From JAPLJC01 sp052326585 (GTDB lineage: Bacteria > Desulfobacterota > Desulfobaccia > Desulfobaccales > 0-14-0-80-60-11): a stretch of DNA of 40,502 bases. Positions 22,351 through 30,446 of the stretch are shown here, piece after piece (the stretch's first letter is position 1; each line of letters starts with the position of its first letter). Where the stretch lies: positions 1 through 40,502 of the forward strand of contig JBKQLU010000056.1 of NCBI GenBank assembly GCA_052326585.1. The letters are read 5' to 3'. The translations under genes and the position numbers were made by a program. The notes beneath the pieces are model-generated. The model made no database searches. It saw nothing but the letters and a program-made list of their open reading frames with translations, and was not told the DNA's origin.

Positions 22351-24471
22351 ATGCCCGAAGTCAGGAAGACTCCCCTAAAACTAAAGGTGACTGAAGCCCT
22401 GAGCAAGGATGTGGGGCGGGCCATGGCGCGCATGGGGCCGGAAGATCTGGCGAGACTGGGGGGGGCCATCGGAGACCTGGTGGAGGTGGCCGGGAAGAGG
22501 CAGACCGTCTGCAAGGCCATGCCCGCTTACCAGGAACTCCGAGGCCAGTCCCGTATCCAGTTGGATGGGCTGAGTCGGGAAAACGCCCGGGTGGGGATCG
22601 ATGAATCGGTCCAGGTCCGCCCGGTTCCCTTTAAAGCCGCCGCCCGGGTGGTCCTGACCCCCATGACCATTACCCCCGGGGAGCGGGATCTGAAATACAT
22701 CGGCAGTCTGTTGGACGGCCTGCCCCTGGTGGTCGGGGACCGCATCCGGGCGGTGCTCTTCGGCAGCCGTTGGGCCGACTTCCAGGTGGAGAGCACCGCC
22801 CCCCAGGGGCCGGTGATGATCAACCCCACCACCACCCTGGTAGTGGGCCAGGCGCGGGGGGAAGAACGGCCCCAGGCCGTGGCCTACGAAGATATCGGGG
22901 GGCTCAAACCCCAGTTGCAGCGGATCCGGGAGATGATCGAGCTGCCTCTGCGCTACCCGGAGGTCTTCGCGCGCCTGGGGATCGACCCGCCCAAAGGGGT
23001 GTTGCTCCATGGCCCGCCCGGGTCCGGAAAGACCCTCATCGCCCGGGCCATCGCCCAGGCCACCGAGGCCAACTTTTTTTCGGTGAGCGGTCCCGAAGTG
23101 ATTCACAAATTTTATGGAGAGAGCGAAGCCCATCTACGCAAGATCTTTGAAGAAGCCTCCCGCAAGGGCCCCAGCATCGTCTTTCTGGATGAAGTGGACG
23201 CCATCGCCCCCAAGCGGGAGCAAACCGTCGGGGACGTGGAGAAGAGGGTGGTGGCCCAGCTCCTGGCCTTGATGGACGGCCTGAACCAGCGCCAGAACGT
23301 CATCGTCATCGCCGCCACCAACATTCCCAACGCCTTGGATCCGGCCTTGCGGCGGCCGGGCCGCTTCGACCGGGAGATCTCCATCCCCATCCCCGACCGC
23401 CACGGCCGCCTGGAAATCCTGGAGATCCACAGCCGGGGCATGCCCCTGGCCCAGGACGTGGACCTGAAGCATCTGGGAGAAATCACCCACGGTTATGTGG
23501 GCGCCGATCTGGAGGCCCTGTGCCGGGAAGCCGCTATGATCTGCCTGCGCCGGATCATGCCGGACATCGATTTTGCCCTGACCAGCATCCCCTATGAACT
23601 GCTAGCCAAACTGGAGGTGACCCGGGACGATTTCCAGGCGGCCCTGCGGGACGTGGAGCCCTCGGCCATCCGGGAGGTATTTGTGGAAGTCCCCGACGTC
23701 CGCTGGCAGGACGTGGGAGGTCTGGAGACGGTGCGGCAGCGTCTCCAGGAGGCCATCGAGTGGCCCCTGAAATATCCCCAATTTTTCGAGCAGGCGGGTA
23801 TCCGGGCTCCCAAGGGCATTCTCCTCTCAGGGCCTCCGGGCGTAGGCAAAACCCTGCTAGCCAAGGCCTTTGCCAACGAGTCCGGGGTGAACTTCATGTC
23901 GGTAAAGGGACCGGCCTTAATGTCCAAGTATGTGGGGGAATCGGAGCGGGGGGTGCGGGAGGTCTTCCACAAGGCGAGGCAGGCGGCCCCTTGCATCGTC
24001 TTCTTTGACGAAATCGACTCCCTGCTGCCCACCCGAAGTTCCGGGAACACCGATTCGCATGTCTCGGAACGGGTGCTGAGCCAGTTTCTGGCGGATTTCG
24101 ACGGCATCGAGGAGCTGAAGGGGGTATTGGTGCTGGGGGCCACCAACCGTCTCGATATTCTGGACCCGGCGGTCTTAAGGCCGGGTCGCTTCGATGAGAT
24201 CATCGAACTCTCCCCTCCCGACGAGGCGGATCGCCGCCAGATCTTCCAGGTGCACCTGCGGGGCAAACCCTTGACTCCGGGAATTGACCCGGCCAAACTG
24301 GCGGTTCGTACCGAAGGCTTTAGCGGCGCCGAAATCGGGGCGGTCTGCCACCGGGCCGCCCTCAGGGCAGTGCGGCGAGCGGTGGCCGCGACTCCGAGCC
24401 GAAAAACGGCTGCCCCCGCGGTCCTGATTACTCCGGATGATCTGGAGGCCGCTCTGAGCGAGGTCCAATAG
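22351..24471 (+). CDS. CDC48/VCP-like double AAA ATPase in the gas vesicle cluster
   Basis: 706 aa from ATG 22351 with AAGGAGAAG just upstream. Domains: CDC48 N-domain with double-psi barrel (LKVTEALSKDVGRAMARM, GDLVEVAGKRQTV) residues about 5-185; D1 AAA with GPPGSGKT at about 221, IVFLDEVDAI and a sensor/arginine-finger region RRPGRFDREI; D2 AAA with GPPGVGKT at about 494, IVFFDEIDSL and LRPGRFDEII. Both ATPase sites look intact. It is a hexameric unfoldase expected to remodel or extract proteins. Adjacent GvpF/L genes (1 bp apart) place it in gas vesicle assembly or turnover. Such AAA proteins occur in some bacterial gvp clusters in addition to GvpN; the exact role is unproven. Confidence 0.9.
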   Translation: MPEVRKTPLKLKVTEALSKDVGRAMARMGPEDLARLGGAIGDLVEVAGKRQTVCKAMPAYQELRGQSRIQLDGLSRENARVGIDESVQVRPVPFKAAARVVLTPMTITPGERDLKYIGSLLDGLPLVVGDRIRAVLFGSRWADFQVESTAPQGPVMINPTTTLVVGQARGEERPQAVAYEDIGGLKPQLQRIREMIELPLRYPEVFARLGIDPPKGVLLHGPPGSGKTLIARAIAQATEANFFSVSGPEVIHKFYGESEAHLRKIFEEASRKGPSIVFLDEVDAIAPKREQTVGDVEKRVVAQLLALMDGLNQRQNVIVIAATNIPNALDPALRRPGRFDREISIPIPDRHGRLEILEIHSRGMPLAQDVDLKHLGEITHGYVGADLEALCREAAMICLRRIMPDIDFALTSIPYELLAKLEVTRDDFQAALRDVEPSAIREVFVEVPDVRWQDVGGLETVRQRLQEAIEWPLKYPQFFEQAGIRAPKGILLSGPPGVGKTLLAKAFANESGVNFMSVKGPALMSKYVGESERGVREVFHKARQAAPCIVFFDEIDSLLPTRSSGNTDSHVSERVLSQFLADFDGIEELKGVLVLGATNRLDILDPAVLRPGRFDEIIELSPPDEADRRQIFQVHLRGKPLTPGIDPAKLAVRTEGFSGAEIGAVCHRAALRAVRRAVAATPSRKTAAPAVLITPDDLEAALSEVQ

Positions 24472-24472
24472 C

Positions 24473-25348
24473 GTGGAGACGACTGGCGCAGAAAGCCGGC
24501 GCCGCGCCGCATCGGCGGAGCGGGCGCCGGCGGCCCTTAACCAAAAATTCAGCGGCCAGGCCCTGTACCTCTTTTGCCTGGTTCCCGGCAGCGATTTGCC
24601 GTCCCTTAAAGGCGGCGGGGTGAACTGGCCGCCCGCCTTGACGGCAGAGCGTTTCCGCGAGGGCACGGCCATTTTTAGCCCCGTGGCTCTGGAGGAATTT
24701 TGCGGGCCCAGGGGAGAGGCCAACCTGCAGAACCTCTCCTGGCTGGCGCCCCGGCTGGCACGCCATCAAGAGGTCATCGGCGATTTGCTGCGCCACTTGC
24801 CGGTCTTGCCGCTCCCTTTCGGCACCCTGTTTTCCTGCCGCGCCAGTCTGGCCCGCTGCCTGGTGCAACACCGCCAGGACATCCGCGGCTTTTGGCAAGT
24901 GGCCGCTGGCAGCGAGGAATGGGCGGTCAAAGGGTTCCTGGATCGGGACCGGGCCAGGCAGCGCCTCTTTTCCCAGGCACGGAGCCGGGAGGCCGCGGAG
25001 TTGGACTCCCTGCCGGCCGGGACCCGCTATTTCCGGGAGCAGCGGCTCCGGGCTGCTCTGGAAGGCCAAATGCGGACCTGGCTTAAAGAGGCGCTGGGGC
25101 GCGCCCGGAACAGCCTCCGGGAGGGCGCCGCCGCCGCGTGCCCACGCCGGTTGCAGCCCCGGGAAATTACCGGGCGTGACCAGGAAATGGTGGCCAACTG
25201 GGCCTTTCTGGTGGACCGCACGCAACTGGCCGACTTCCAGGTGCGGCTTCACCGGGCCAACCGCCAGGCCGCCGCCTTCGGGCTGACCTTCACCAGCACC
25301 GGTCCCTGGGCGCCCTTCAGTTTCGCCCCGGCCCTTAGCCGCGACTAG
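24473..25348 (+). CDS. Gas vesicle protein GvpL/GvpF family, first copy
   Basis: 291 aa. GTG start one base after the stop of the AAA ATPase gene, so translation is coupled. After a basic, low-complexity N-terminus (to about residue 28) comes the GvpL/F fold: YLFCLVPGSDLP, a RHQEVIGDLLRHLPVLPLPFGTLF core (the conserved H..V.......LP.RFGT pattern), and the terminal VRLHRANRQAAAFGLTFTST with GPWAPFSFAP. GvpF/L proteins bind GvpA and initiate the shell in the cytoplasm. It has diverged from the copy at 34585. Confidence 0.88.
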   Translation: METTGAESRRRAASAERAPAALNQKFSGQALYLFCLVPGSDLPSLKGGGVNWPPALTAERFREGTAIFSPVALEEFCGPRGEANLQNLSWLAPRLARHQEVIGDLLRHLPVLPLPFGTLFSCRASLARCLVQHRQDIRGFWQVAAGSEEWAVKGFLDRDRARQRLFSQARSREAAELDSLPAGTRYFREQRLRAALEGQMRTWLKEALGRARNSLREGAAAACPRRLQPREITGRDQEMVANWAFLVDRTQLADFQVRLHRANRQAAAFGLTFTSTGPWAPFSFAPALSRD

Positions 25349-25380
25349 GGGCCGCCGCCAGACCGCCTGATATCGACCTT

Positions 25381-26118
25381 ATGGAACTATTACTCTACTG
25401 CATATTTCCTGGGGCCGGGTTGACCGTGCCCTCTTCCCTGACCGGTGTGGGCGGGCGCCCCCTGATCACCGTCCAGCGCGGCCCTCTCAGCGCCGCGCTC
25501 TCCCCCTGTTGCCGCGCCGAACTGAATCCGGACCGCCAGACCTTGCAGACCTACGGGCGCATCATAGAATGGTGCCACCACCATTATACCGCCATCCCCT
25601 TCCGCTTTGGCTATCTGCTGCCGGACGCCGCCCGGGTGGAGGGCCTGTTGCGGGAGGGCCGCACCCGCTTTGAGACCCTCCTGGAAGAACTCCAGGGCTG
25701 CCTGGAGATGGGGATCCGCATCTGGCTGCCCCGGGAAAGCCCCGCAGGAGCTGCCGCGGAAGACGGCGCGGCCAGCGCCGCCCCGGGGCTCGCTTACCTG
25801 AAGGCGTGCCGGCGAGGTTTTGCCCGGCAAGACCGGGAGGGCCGGGATGCGGATCGTTTGGCGGAGAAGATTTGCCGGGATTTGGCTGGCCTCTATCGAC
25901 GCCATTGCCGGGAATCCCGGGCGCTGCCCCAAGGCCGGTTGCTGTCCTTGTATTTCCTGGTCCCCAAACCGGCGCAGGGCGCCTTTCAGGAGGCCGCCCG
26001 CGGCCTGAGCGCTCCAGGCCGGGGCGCGCTTCTGCTCAGCGGCCCCTGGCCCCCCTACAACTTCGTGGCGCCGGCCCCGCCGCTTACCAAGGCCGCGGCC
26101 GCTATGGGGGAGCATTGA
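25381..26118 (+). CDS. Gas vesicle protein GvpL/GvpF family, second copy
   Basis: 245 aa, ATG 25381; the ribosome site is weak. Family marks: LLLYCIFPGAGL at the start, HHHYTAIPFRFGYLLPDAAR (the .....P.RFG core), and the ending GRGALLLSGPWPPYNFVAP typical of GvpL/F. The middle is Cys- and Arg-rich (CCRAELNPDRQ, CRRGFARQDREGRDADR). It lies 32 bp after the first copy and 1 bp before the histidine kinase gene, in the same transcription unit. Confidence 0.88.
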   Translation: MELLLYCIFPGAGLTVPSSLTGVGGRPLITVQRGPLSAALSPCCRAELNPDRQTLQTYGRIIEWCHHHYTAIPFRFGYLLPDAARVEGLLREGRTRFETLLEELQGCLEMGIRIWLPRESPAGAAAEDGAASAAPGLAYLKACRRGFARQDREGRDADRLAEKICRDLAGLYRRHCRESRALPQGRLLSLYFLVPKPAQGAFQEAARGLSAPGRGALLLSGPWPPYNFVAPAPPLTKAAAAMGEH

Positions 26119-26119
26119 T

Positions 26120-27601
26120 ATGATGTCCGGGGCCACCGGCGCTCCCTGCACAGACCGCTACCAGAAGCTCTATGCCATGCTGCTGGATGCCATCCCCTCG
26201 TCGGTGCTCCTCATCGACCGCGATCTTCGCATAGTTTCCGCCAACCGCAATTTTTTGGAGAGAGGCCGCCGCTCCCTGGCGGATACCATCGGCCAACGCC
26301 TGCAAGAGGTCTTCCCCCCGGTGATTCTCGATTTCATGGACATCTCCCGGCGCATACAGCAGGTCTTTTTGGGGGGGGAGCCCCCCGGCGAGGAACGCCT
26401 GACCTACCGGGCGCCCGGAATTCCCCTGCGCATCTACTATTACCGCATCCTGCCCTTCACCTGGAAGGCGAAAGTGGAGAATGTCATGCTGCTCATGGAG
26501 GATATCACCGAGCAGGTGCGGCTCAGTGAAGAGGTGCGCCGGGTGGAGCGGCACCTGGCCAGCGTCGTGGAGAGCGCCAGCGACATGGTGCTGTCCACCG
26601 ACATCGAAGGGCGAATCCTCACCTGGAATCCAGCCGCTGAAAAAATCTCCGGATACGCCTTCGCTGAGGTGTCGGAATCCCCCTTTTCCCAGTTCTTCGC
26701 CGGGGACCACCAGGAGGAGGTGCGGCAGACGTTATCCCACCTGCACTATACCAGCAGCACCAGGTTGGGGTCCTGGGAACTCCTGAAAAAGGACGGCTCC
26801 CGCCTGCAGGTCTCCTGGGTCTGTTCACCCATGAAAAACGACCTGGGCGAGACGGTGGCTATGGTGGCGTTGGGCCGAGACCAGACGGAGCAACGGAAGC
26901 TGGAGGCGCAACTGACGCAATCCCAGAAGCTGGCTGCCCTGGGAGTCATGGCCGGGGGCATCGCCCATGAAATCCGCAACCCGCTGGCCATCTGTTCCTC
27001 TGCCGCCCAGTTCCTCCTGGAGGAGGGCCTTACCCCGCAGTTTATCCAGGAATGCGCCCAAAGACTTCAGAGTGGCATTCACAAGGCCTCCAATATTATT
27101 GAAAATCTTCTGCGCTTTGCCCGGCCGGCGGAGTCTCTGGAGACCGCCCCGGTGGAGCTGGCCCCCACCTTGCAGGAGCCCCTGGCGCTGGTGGCAAACC
27201 AGGCCCGGCTGCAAAAGGTGGCCATAGAACTGCGCCTGCCCCGGGAACATCTAGTCACCATCGGAGTTGCCAGCCTGCTGCAGCAGGTCTTCATGAACCT
27301 GTACCTCAACGCCCTCCACGCCATGCCCCAGGGAGGAACTATAACCGTTACCCTGGAAAAAGGGGAGGGAGAGGCGTTGGTAGGCGTGGCCGATACCGGC
27401 CGGGGCATAGCCTCGGAAGACCTCGGCAAGATCTTCGACCCCTTCTATACCCGGTCGCCGGTGGGGCGCGGCATCGGGTTGGGGCTGTCCATCACCTACT
27501 CCATCGTGCAGCAACACCACGGCGCCGTCGAGGTGGAGAGCCAGGTGGGCCGCGGCAGCACCTTTCTGGTACGGCTGCCTCTGGCTGAGGCGGGAGAATG
27601 A
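26120..27601 (+). CDS. PAS-domain sensor histidine kinase
   Basis: 493 aa, no transmembrane helices, so a cytoplasmic sensor. Two PAS domains (about 16-130 and 140-260; LLIDRDLRIVSANRNFLERG and DMVLSTDIEGRILTWNPAAE) precede a HisKA dimerisation domain with phospho-acceptor His283 (GGIAHEIRNPLA) and an HATPase domain: N-box FMNLYLNALHAM, G1 DTGRGI, F-box FDPFYT, G2 GRGIGLGLSI. It overlaps the following receiver gene by 4 bp (ATGA). It probably phosphorylates that receiver and/or the NtrC-type regulator at 20271. The signal is unknown; PAS domains often sense redox, oxygen or small ligands. Confidence 0.93.
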   Translation: MMSGATGAPCTDRYQKLYAMLLDAIPSSVLLIDRDLRIVSANRNFLERGRRSLADTIGQRLQEVFPPVILDFMDISRRIQQVFLGGEPPGEERLTYRAPGIPLRIYYYRILPFTWKAKVENVMLLMEDITEQVRLSEEVRRVERHLASVVESASDMVLSTDIEGRILTWNPAAEKISGYAFAEVSESPFSQFFAGDHQEEVRQTLSHLHYTSSTRLGSWELLKKDGSRLQVSWVCSPMKNDLGETVAMVALGRDQTEQRKLEAQLTQSQKLAALGVMAGGIAHEIRNPLAICSSAAQFLLEEGLTPQFIQECAQRLQSGIHKASNIIENLLRFARPAESLETAPVELAPTLQEPLALVANQARLQKVAIELRLPREHLVTIGVASLLQQVFMNLYLNALHAMPQGGTITVTLEKGEGEALVGVADTGRGIASEDLGKIFDPFYTRSPVGRGIGLGLSITYSIVQQHHGAVEVESQVGRGSTFLVRLPLAEAGE

Positions 27602-27993
27602 TGGTGGCCGTGCCAACCCCGGCGCTTACCCTGATCGTGGACGATGAGCCTGATATGTGCTGGGCCCTGGCGCGCCTCCTGGATAAATACGGCATCTCTT
27701 CGAGCCAGGCCTTGGGCGCCTGGGAAGCCCTGGAATACCTGGGGGAGGCCGCCTCCTACCGGCTGGCCTTCGTGGACGCCAAGCTCCCGGACCTGGACGG
27801 CCTGGAACTGGCCCGGCGCCTGCGCCAGCTAGTCCCGGAGATACGCATCGTCATGGTTTCCGGATATTTCTATCGGGACGATGTGGCGGTGCAGGAGGCG
27901 ATGGCCGCCGGGCTCATCTGCGGCTTTGTCGCCAAGCCCTTTGACCATCAGGAGATACTCAAATTTCTGGAAGGTATGGTAAAGATTCCCTGA
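27598..27993 (+). CDS. Single-domain response regulator (receiver only)
   Basis: 131 aa. A receiver domain only: acidic pocket LIVDDEPD, phospho-acceptor Asp60 in AFVDAKLPDLDG, conserved Ser in VMVSGYFY and Lys in VAKPFDHQ. There is no output domain, so it acts by protein contact or as a phosphorelay intermediate between the adjacent kinase (4-bp overlap) and the NtrC-type activator seven genes upstream. The last gene of the first gas vesicle block. Confidence 0.92.
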   Translation: MMVAVPTPALTLIVDDEPDMCWALARLLDKYGISSSQALGAWEALEYLGEAASYRLAFVDAKLPDLDGLELARRLRQLVPEIRIVMVSGYFYRDDVAVQEAMAAGLICGFVAKPFDHQEILKFLEGMVKIP

Positions 27994-28038
27994 ACTAGGG
28001 AGCGCCCGCCATAGAAACCGGGCCTGTAAATGGGGGTA

Positions 28039-28073
28039 GTGATTTCCTGTCACTTTTATCCTGTAATAACAGG
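28039..28073. promoter_or_regulatory. Candidate upstream activator sites for the gvpA promoter
   Basis: Two small palindromes: GTGATTTCCTGTCAC (28039-28053, outer GTGA/TCAC) and CCTGTAATAACAGG (28060-28073, arms CCTGT/ACAGG). Another CCTGTAA lies at 28023. They sit 30-65 bp upstream of the -24 element, closer than usual but suitable for an NtrC-type dimer. Binding by the cluster's own regulator is an inference. Confidence 0.5.
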
Positions 28074-28102
28074 GTGTTATCCAGCAGCTTTTTTTAACCG
28101 GC

Positions 28103-28118
28103 TGGCACGGAAATAGCA
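28103..28118 (+). promoter_or_regulatory. Sigma54 (-24/-12) promoter of gvpA
   Basis: TGGCAC, five bases (GGAAA), TAGCA: perfect -24 half, GC at -12 and exact spacing. The predicted start of transcription is near 28130, giving a leader of about 48 nt before the gvpA ATG at 28178. No comparably good sigma70 boxes are seen. The cluster encodes a sigma54 activator, which supports it. Confidence 0.78.
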
Positions 28119-28177
28119 ACCACTAGAAGCAAGTCGGCATGGGTTGCCGGCAAAATCTAAGGAAGGAGGACTTCTAC

Positions 28178-28396
28178 ATGGCAAAGGTACAGAAATCCAC
28201 TAATTCTTCAAGTCTGGCGGAGGTAGTGGACCGCATTCTGGACAAGGGTATCGTCATCGACGTTTGGGCCAAGGTGGCCCTGGTGGGGATCGAACTGCTT
28301 TCCATCGAAGCCCGCGTGGTCATCGCGTCGGTGGAGACTTACTTGAAGTACGCCGAAGCCATCGGCCTGACTGCCAGTGCGGCTGCTCCTACTTAA
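28178..28396 (+). CDS. gvpA: Gas vesicle structural protein GvpA
   Basis: 72 aa from ATG 28178 with AAGGAAGGAGG (28159-28169) upstream, a very strong ribosome site as expected for the most abundant gas vesicle protein. The whole sequence fits the GvpA family: SLAEVVDRILDKGIVIDVWA, KVALVGIELLSIEARVVIAS and VETYLKYAEAIGL. GvpA subunits stack into the ribs of the hollow shell. There is a single true gvpA copy; related paralogs are at 35670 and 36288. Confidence 0.97.
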   Translation: MAKVQKSTNSSSLAEVVDRILDKGIVIDVWAKVALVGIELLSIEARVVIASVETYLKYAEAIGLTASAAAPT

Positions 28397-28414
28397 GGAG
28401 GGCCTGGCCCCAAT

Positions 28415-28450
28415 CCCGGGGGGGGGGGCGGCGACTGCCGCCCTCCCGGG
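28415..28450 (+). promoter_or_regulatory. Post-gvpA hairpin with an 11-G tract
   Basis: CCCGGG, a run of G to position 28428 (11 consecutive G from 28418), then CGGC, pairs with GCCGCCCTCCCGGG at 28437-28450 around a 4-nt loop. It starts 19 bp after the gvpA stop and has no T tract, so it is more likely an mRNA 3' stabiliser or partial attenuator giving excess gvpA message over downstream genes than a full terminator. Confidence 0.6.
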
Positions 28451-28506
28451 GAAAGGGTTCATCTCTTGTCGGAAGCGACCCTAGTAAATTATTAAAGGAG
28501 CCCCCT

Positions 28507-29130
28507 ATGGGTAATCTTACCAATGACATGACCCGGCTTTGCCAGGAGATCGGAGACTGGCGCCGGGAGCGCTGGGATCTGGGCCAGAAGCTGGCCCGGG
28601 ACACCAAGACCCGGAAGGTTATGGTGCAGCATCTGAGGACGGAGAATAAAAAGGCGCAGACCCACCTGGCCAAGGTGGCCCGGTCGGACCGCCTCAGTTT
28701 CGTAAACGGTCTCAAGTCCCGGGTCTTTTATCTGCGGCATGGGCATCGTCAGGCCTTGGCGCAGATGGGCACCGAAATCGAGACGCGGCTGCGGGCCTTC
28801 GTGGCCGACTTGCAGGGCCAGGTGGCCAATCTGCAGGCCACTTACCGGCGCAGTCAAGCCGACATGGCCAAGAAGGGCCGGACGGTGCGGCGGCAGTTCC
28901 TCTCCCGGCTGGAAAGAACTGTCAGCGGCCTGCGGCAGGAAGCCGCCGCCGACTTGAGCGGGTGTCGCCGGGCCTTTTTTGGGCCGTCACCGGCAGAACA
29001 GACCGCCAAGGTCAAGGTCGCGGCGGAGCGCCTGCATCAGGAAAAGCAGGAAGCCCAACGTCGGGCCGCCTCCCTGGCCGAGGCCGAACACCGGGCCAAG
29101 GAAGCGAAGAAACCGGTAAAGGGAAAATAA
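28507..29130 (+). CDS. Coiled-coil protein of the gas vesicle cluster, 207 aa
   Basis: ATG 28507 preceded by AAAGGAG at 28494-28500; the upstream open frame overlaps gvpA and is rejected. The protein is basic and nearly all helical, with long heptad-like stretches (residues about 80-205), many Gln, Arg and Ala, and a Lys-rich end (EHRAKEAKKPVKGK). No known enzyme motif or signal peptide. Long helical accessory proteins are common in gvp clusters (GvpT/GvpP/GvpC types), but no specific homology can be asserted. It may bind the shell or act as a scaffold. Confidence 0.75.
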   Translation: MGNLTNDMTRLCQEIGDWRRERWDLGQKLARDTKTRKVMVQHLRTENKKAQTHLAKVARSDRLSFVNGLKSRVFYLRHGHRQALAQMGTEIETRLRAFVADLQGQVANLQATYRRSQADMAKKGRTVRRQFLSRLERTVSGLRQEAAADLSGCRRAFFGPSPAEQTAKVKVAAERLHQEKQEAQRRAASLAEAEHRAKEAKKPVKGK

Positions 29131-29152
29131 CCGCGGGAAGGAGGTGGCGCCG

Positions 29153-29505
29153 GTGTTAGAGCCAGAAACCCCTGCGCCTTCTGTGGCGGTCATGGTAAGG
29201 ATCCCTTCGGGATCATGTCCTGGCAGTCCACCTGTTGCGTCTGCGGGGGCCGGGGCCGGGTGCGGGTGGACGCACCCTCCCGCCCCTGCCGCCATTGCCG
29301 GGGGACCGGCGCGGTGAAGACCCTTACCTGCACTGTTTGTGGCGGCAAAGGCAGGGTGCCGGCCCCCCGGGGCCCCACCCTCCCCTGTCCCACCTGCCGG
29401 GGGTCGGGAGACGATCCCGCGGCGCCCGCCATGGCCTGCCTTGCCTGTCGAGGTCGCGGTTGGCAGGAAGATTTGGACCGGGGCGGTGCTGGCTCGTCTG
29501 CCTGA
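29153..29505 (+). CDS. DnaJ-type CxxCxGxG zinc protein, first copy; apparent frameshift near its start
   Basis: Main frame carries six CxxCxGxG motifs (CAFCGGHG, CCVCGGRG, CRHCRGTG, CTVCGGKG, CPTCRGSG, CLACRGRG), the zinc-binding pattern of the DnaJ central domain, without J or substrate domains. The first motif lies upstream of the ATG at 29215, where that frame has no start codon before the previous stop. A GTG at 29153 with GGAGG upstream is in a different frame and would join correctly if the C run at 29169-29172 had one more base. So either a frameshift or sequencing error exists here, or a short protein starts at 29215. A role as redox/chaperone partner of Gvp assembly is inferred from context. 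Confidence 0.6.
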
Positions 29506-29549
29506 GCCGTTCCGGAGTTCTTAAATTTCCTTAAAGGAGCGCGGTAACC

Positions 29550-30338
29550 ATGAGTAGGGATGAACTACAGGGTTTGGCCCTGGCGCCGGTGGTGCGGGTC
29601 CAACCCCAGGAAGACACCATAGTCCCGGAAGCGAGCGAGGAGTTTATCCAGACCCCATATGTCCAGGAGCTCAGCCGACGGGCCCTGGCTTACCTGGAGG
29701 TTGGCTATCCCGTGCATTTCTGCGGCCCGGCGGGCACTGGCAAGACCACTTTGGCCTTCCATGTCGCCGCCCTGCGGGGCCGCCCGGTCACCCTGCTCCA
29801 CGGGGACGCCGAGTTCGGCAGCTCCGACCTGGTGGGCCGGGACGCGGGCTACCGCAAATTTAAATTGGTCGACAACTACATCCGCTCGGTGATGAAGACC
29901 GAAGAGGAGATGAAGTCCATCTGGGTGGACAACCGCCTCACCACCGCCTGCGCGAATGGTGACACCCTGATCTACGACGAGTTTACCCGGTCCCGCCCGG
30001 AGGCCAATAACGCCCTGCTCAGCATTTTGTCGGAAAAGATCCTCAACCTCCCGCGGCTGCGCCGTTCCGGGGAGGGCTATCTGGAGGTCCATCCCGATTT
30101 TCGGGCCGTCTTCACCTCCAATCCCGAGGAGTACGCCGGCATCCACAAGACCCAGGACGCCTTAATGGACCGGCTCATCACCCTCAGCCTGCATCATTTC
30201 GACCGGGAGACGGAGGTCCAGATCACCGCGGCCAAATCGGGGATTTCCCGGGATGAGGCGGAAATCATCGTGGAGGTGGTGCGGGAGCTGCGGGACGTGG
30301 GGGTGAACAACCACCGGCCCACTATCCGGGCGGTATAG
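29550..30338 (+). CDS. gvpN: Gas vesicle AAA ATPase GvpN, C-terminally truncated
   Basis: 262 aa from ATG 29550 with AAAGGAG upstream. MoxR-type AAA: Walker A CGPAGTGKTTLAFHVA, then GDAEFGSSDLVGRDAGYRK, the GvpN hallmark VVDN-like LVDNYIRSV, Walker B DTLIYDEFTRSRPE, sensor VFTSNPEEYAG and the Arg finger region DALMDRLITL. Known GvpN proteins are about 310-340 aa; this one stops at NNHRPTIRAV, just where the final helical part (usually beginning RSC/RAC...) should start. Immediately after is the purine-rich start of the prophage segment. The ATPase core is intact, but loss of about 60 residues may impair it. Confidence 0.92.
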   Translation: MSRDELQGLALAPVVRVQPQEDTIVPEASEEFIQTPYVQELSRRALAYLEVGYPVHFCGPAGTGKTTLAFHVAALRGRPVTLLHGDAEFGSSDLVGRDAGYRKFKLVDNYIRSVMKTEEEMKSIWVDNRLTTACANGDTLIYDEFTRSRPEANNALLSILSEKILNLPRLRRSGEGYLEVHPDFRAVFTSNPEEYAGIHKTQDALMDRLITLSLHHFDRETEVQITAAKSGISRDEAEIIVEVVRELRDVGVNNHRPTIRAV

Positions 30339-30446
30339 GGGGATGAGAGAATAAGTGGCTGGAAACGCGAGAAATGGAATAAAAAAGATGGGGAAAAGGT
30401 GGGGATGGGGTGGAGAGAGGTGAGAAAAATCAAATGAGCGTTGGAT

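Noticed and set aside
28418..28428. G tract as a G-quadruplex
   Set aside because: It is a single run rather than four spaced runs, and it pairs well in a hairpin; a quadruplex is not required.
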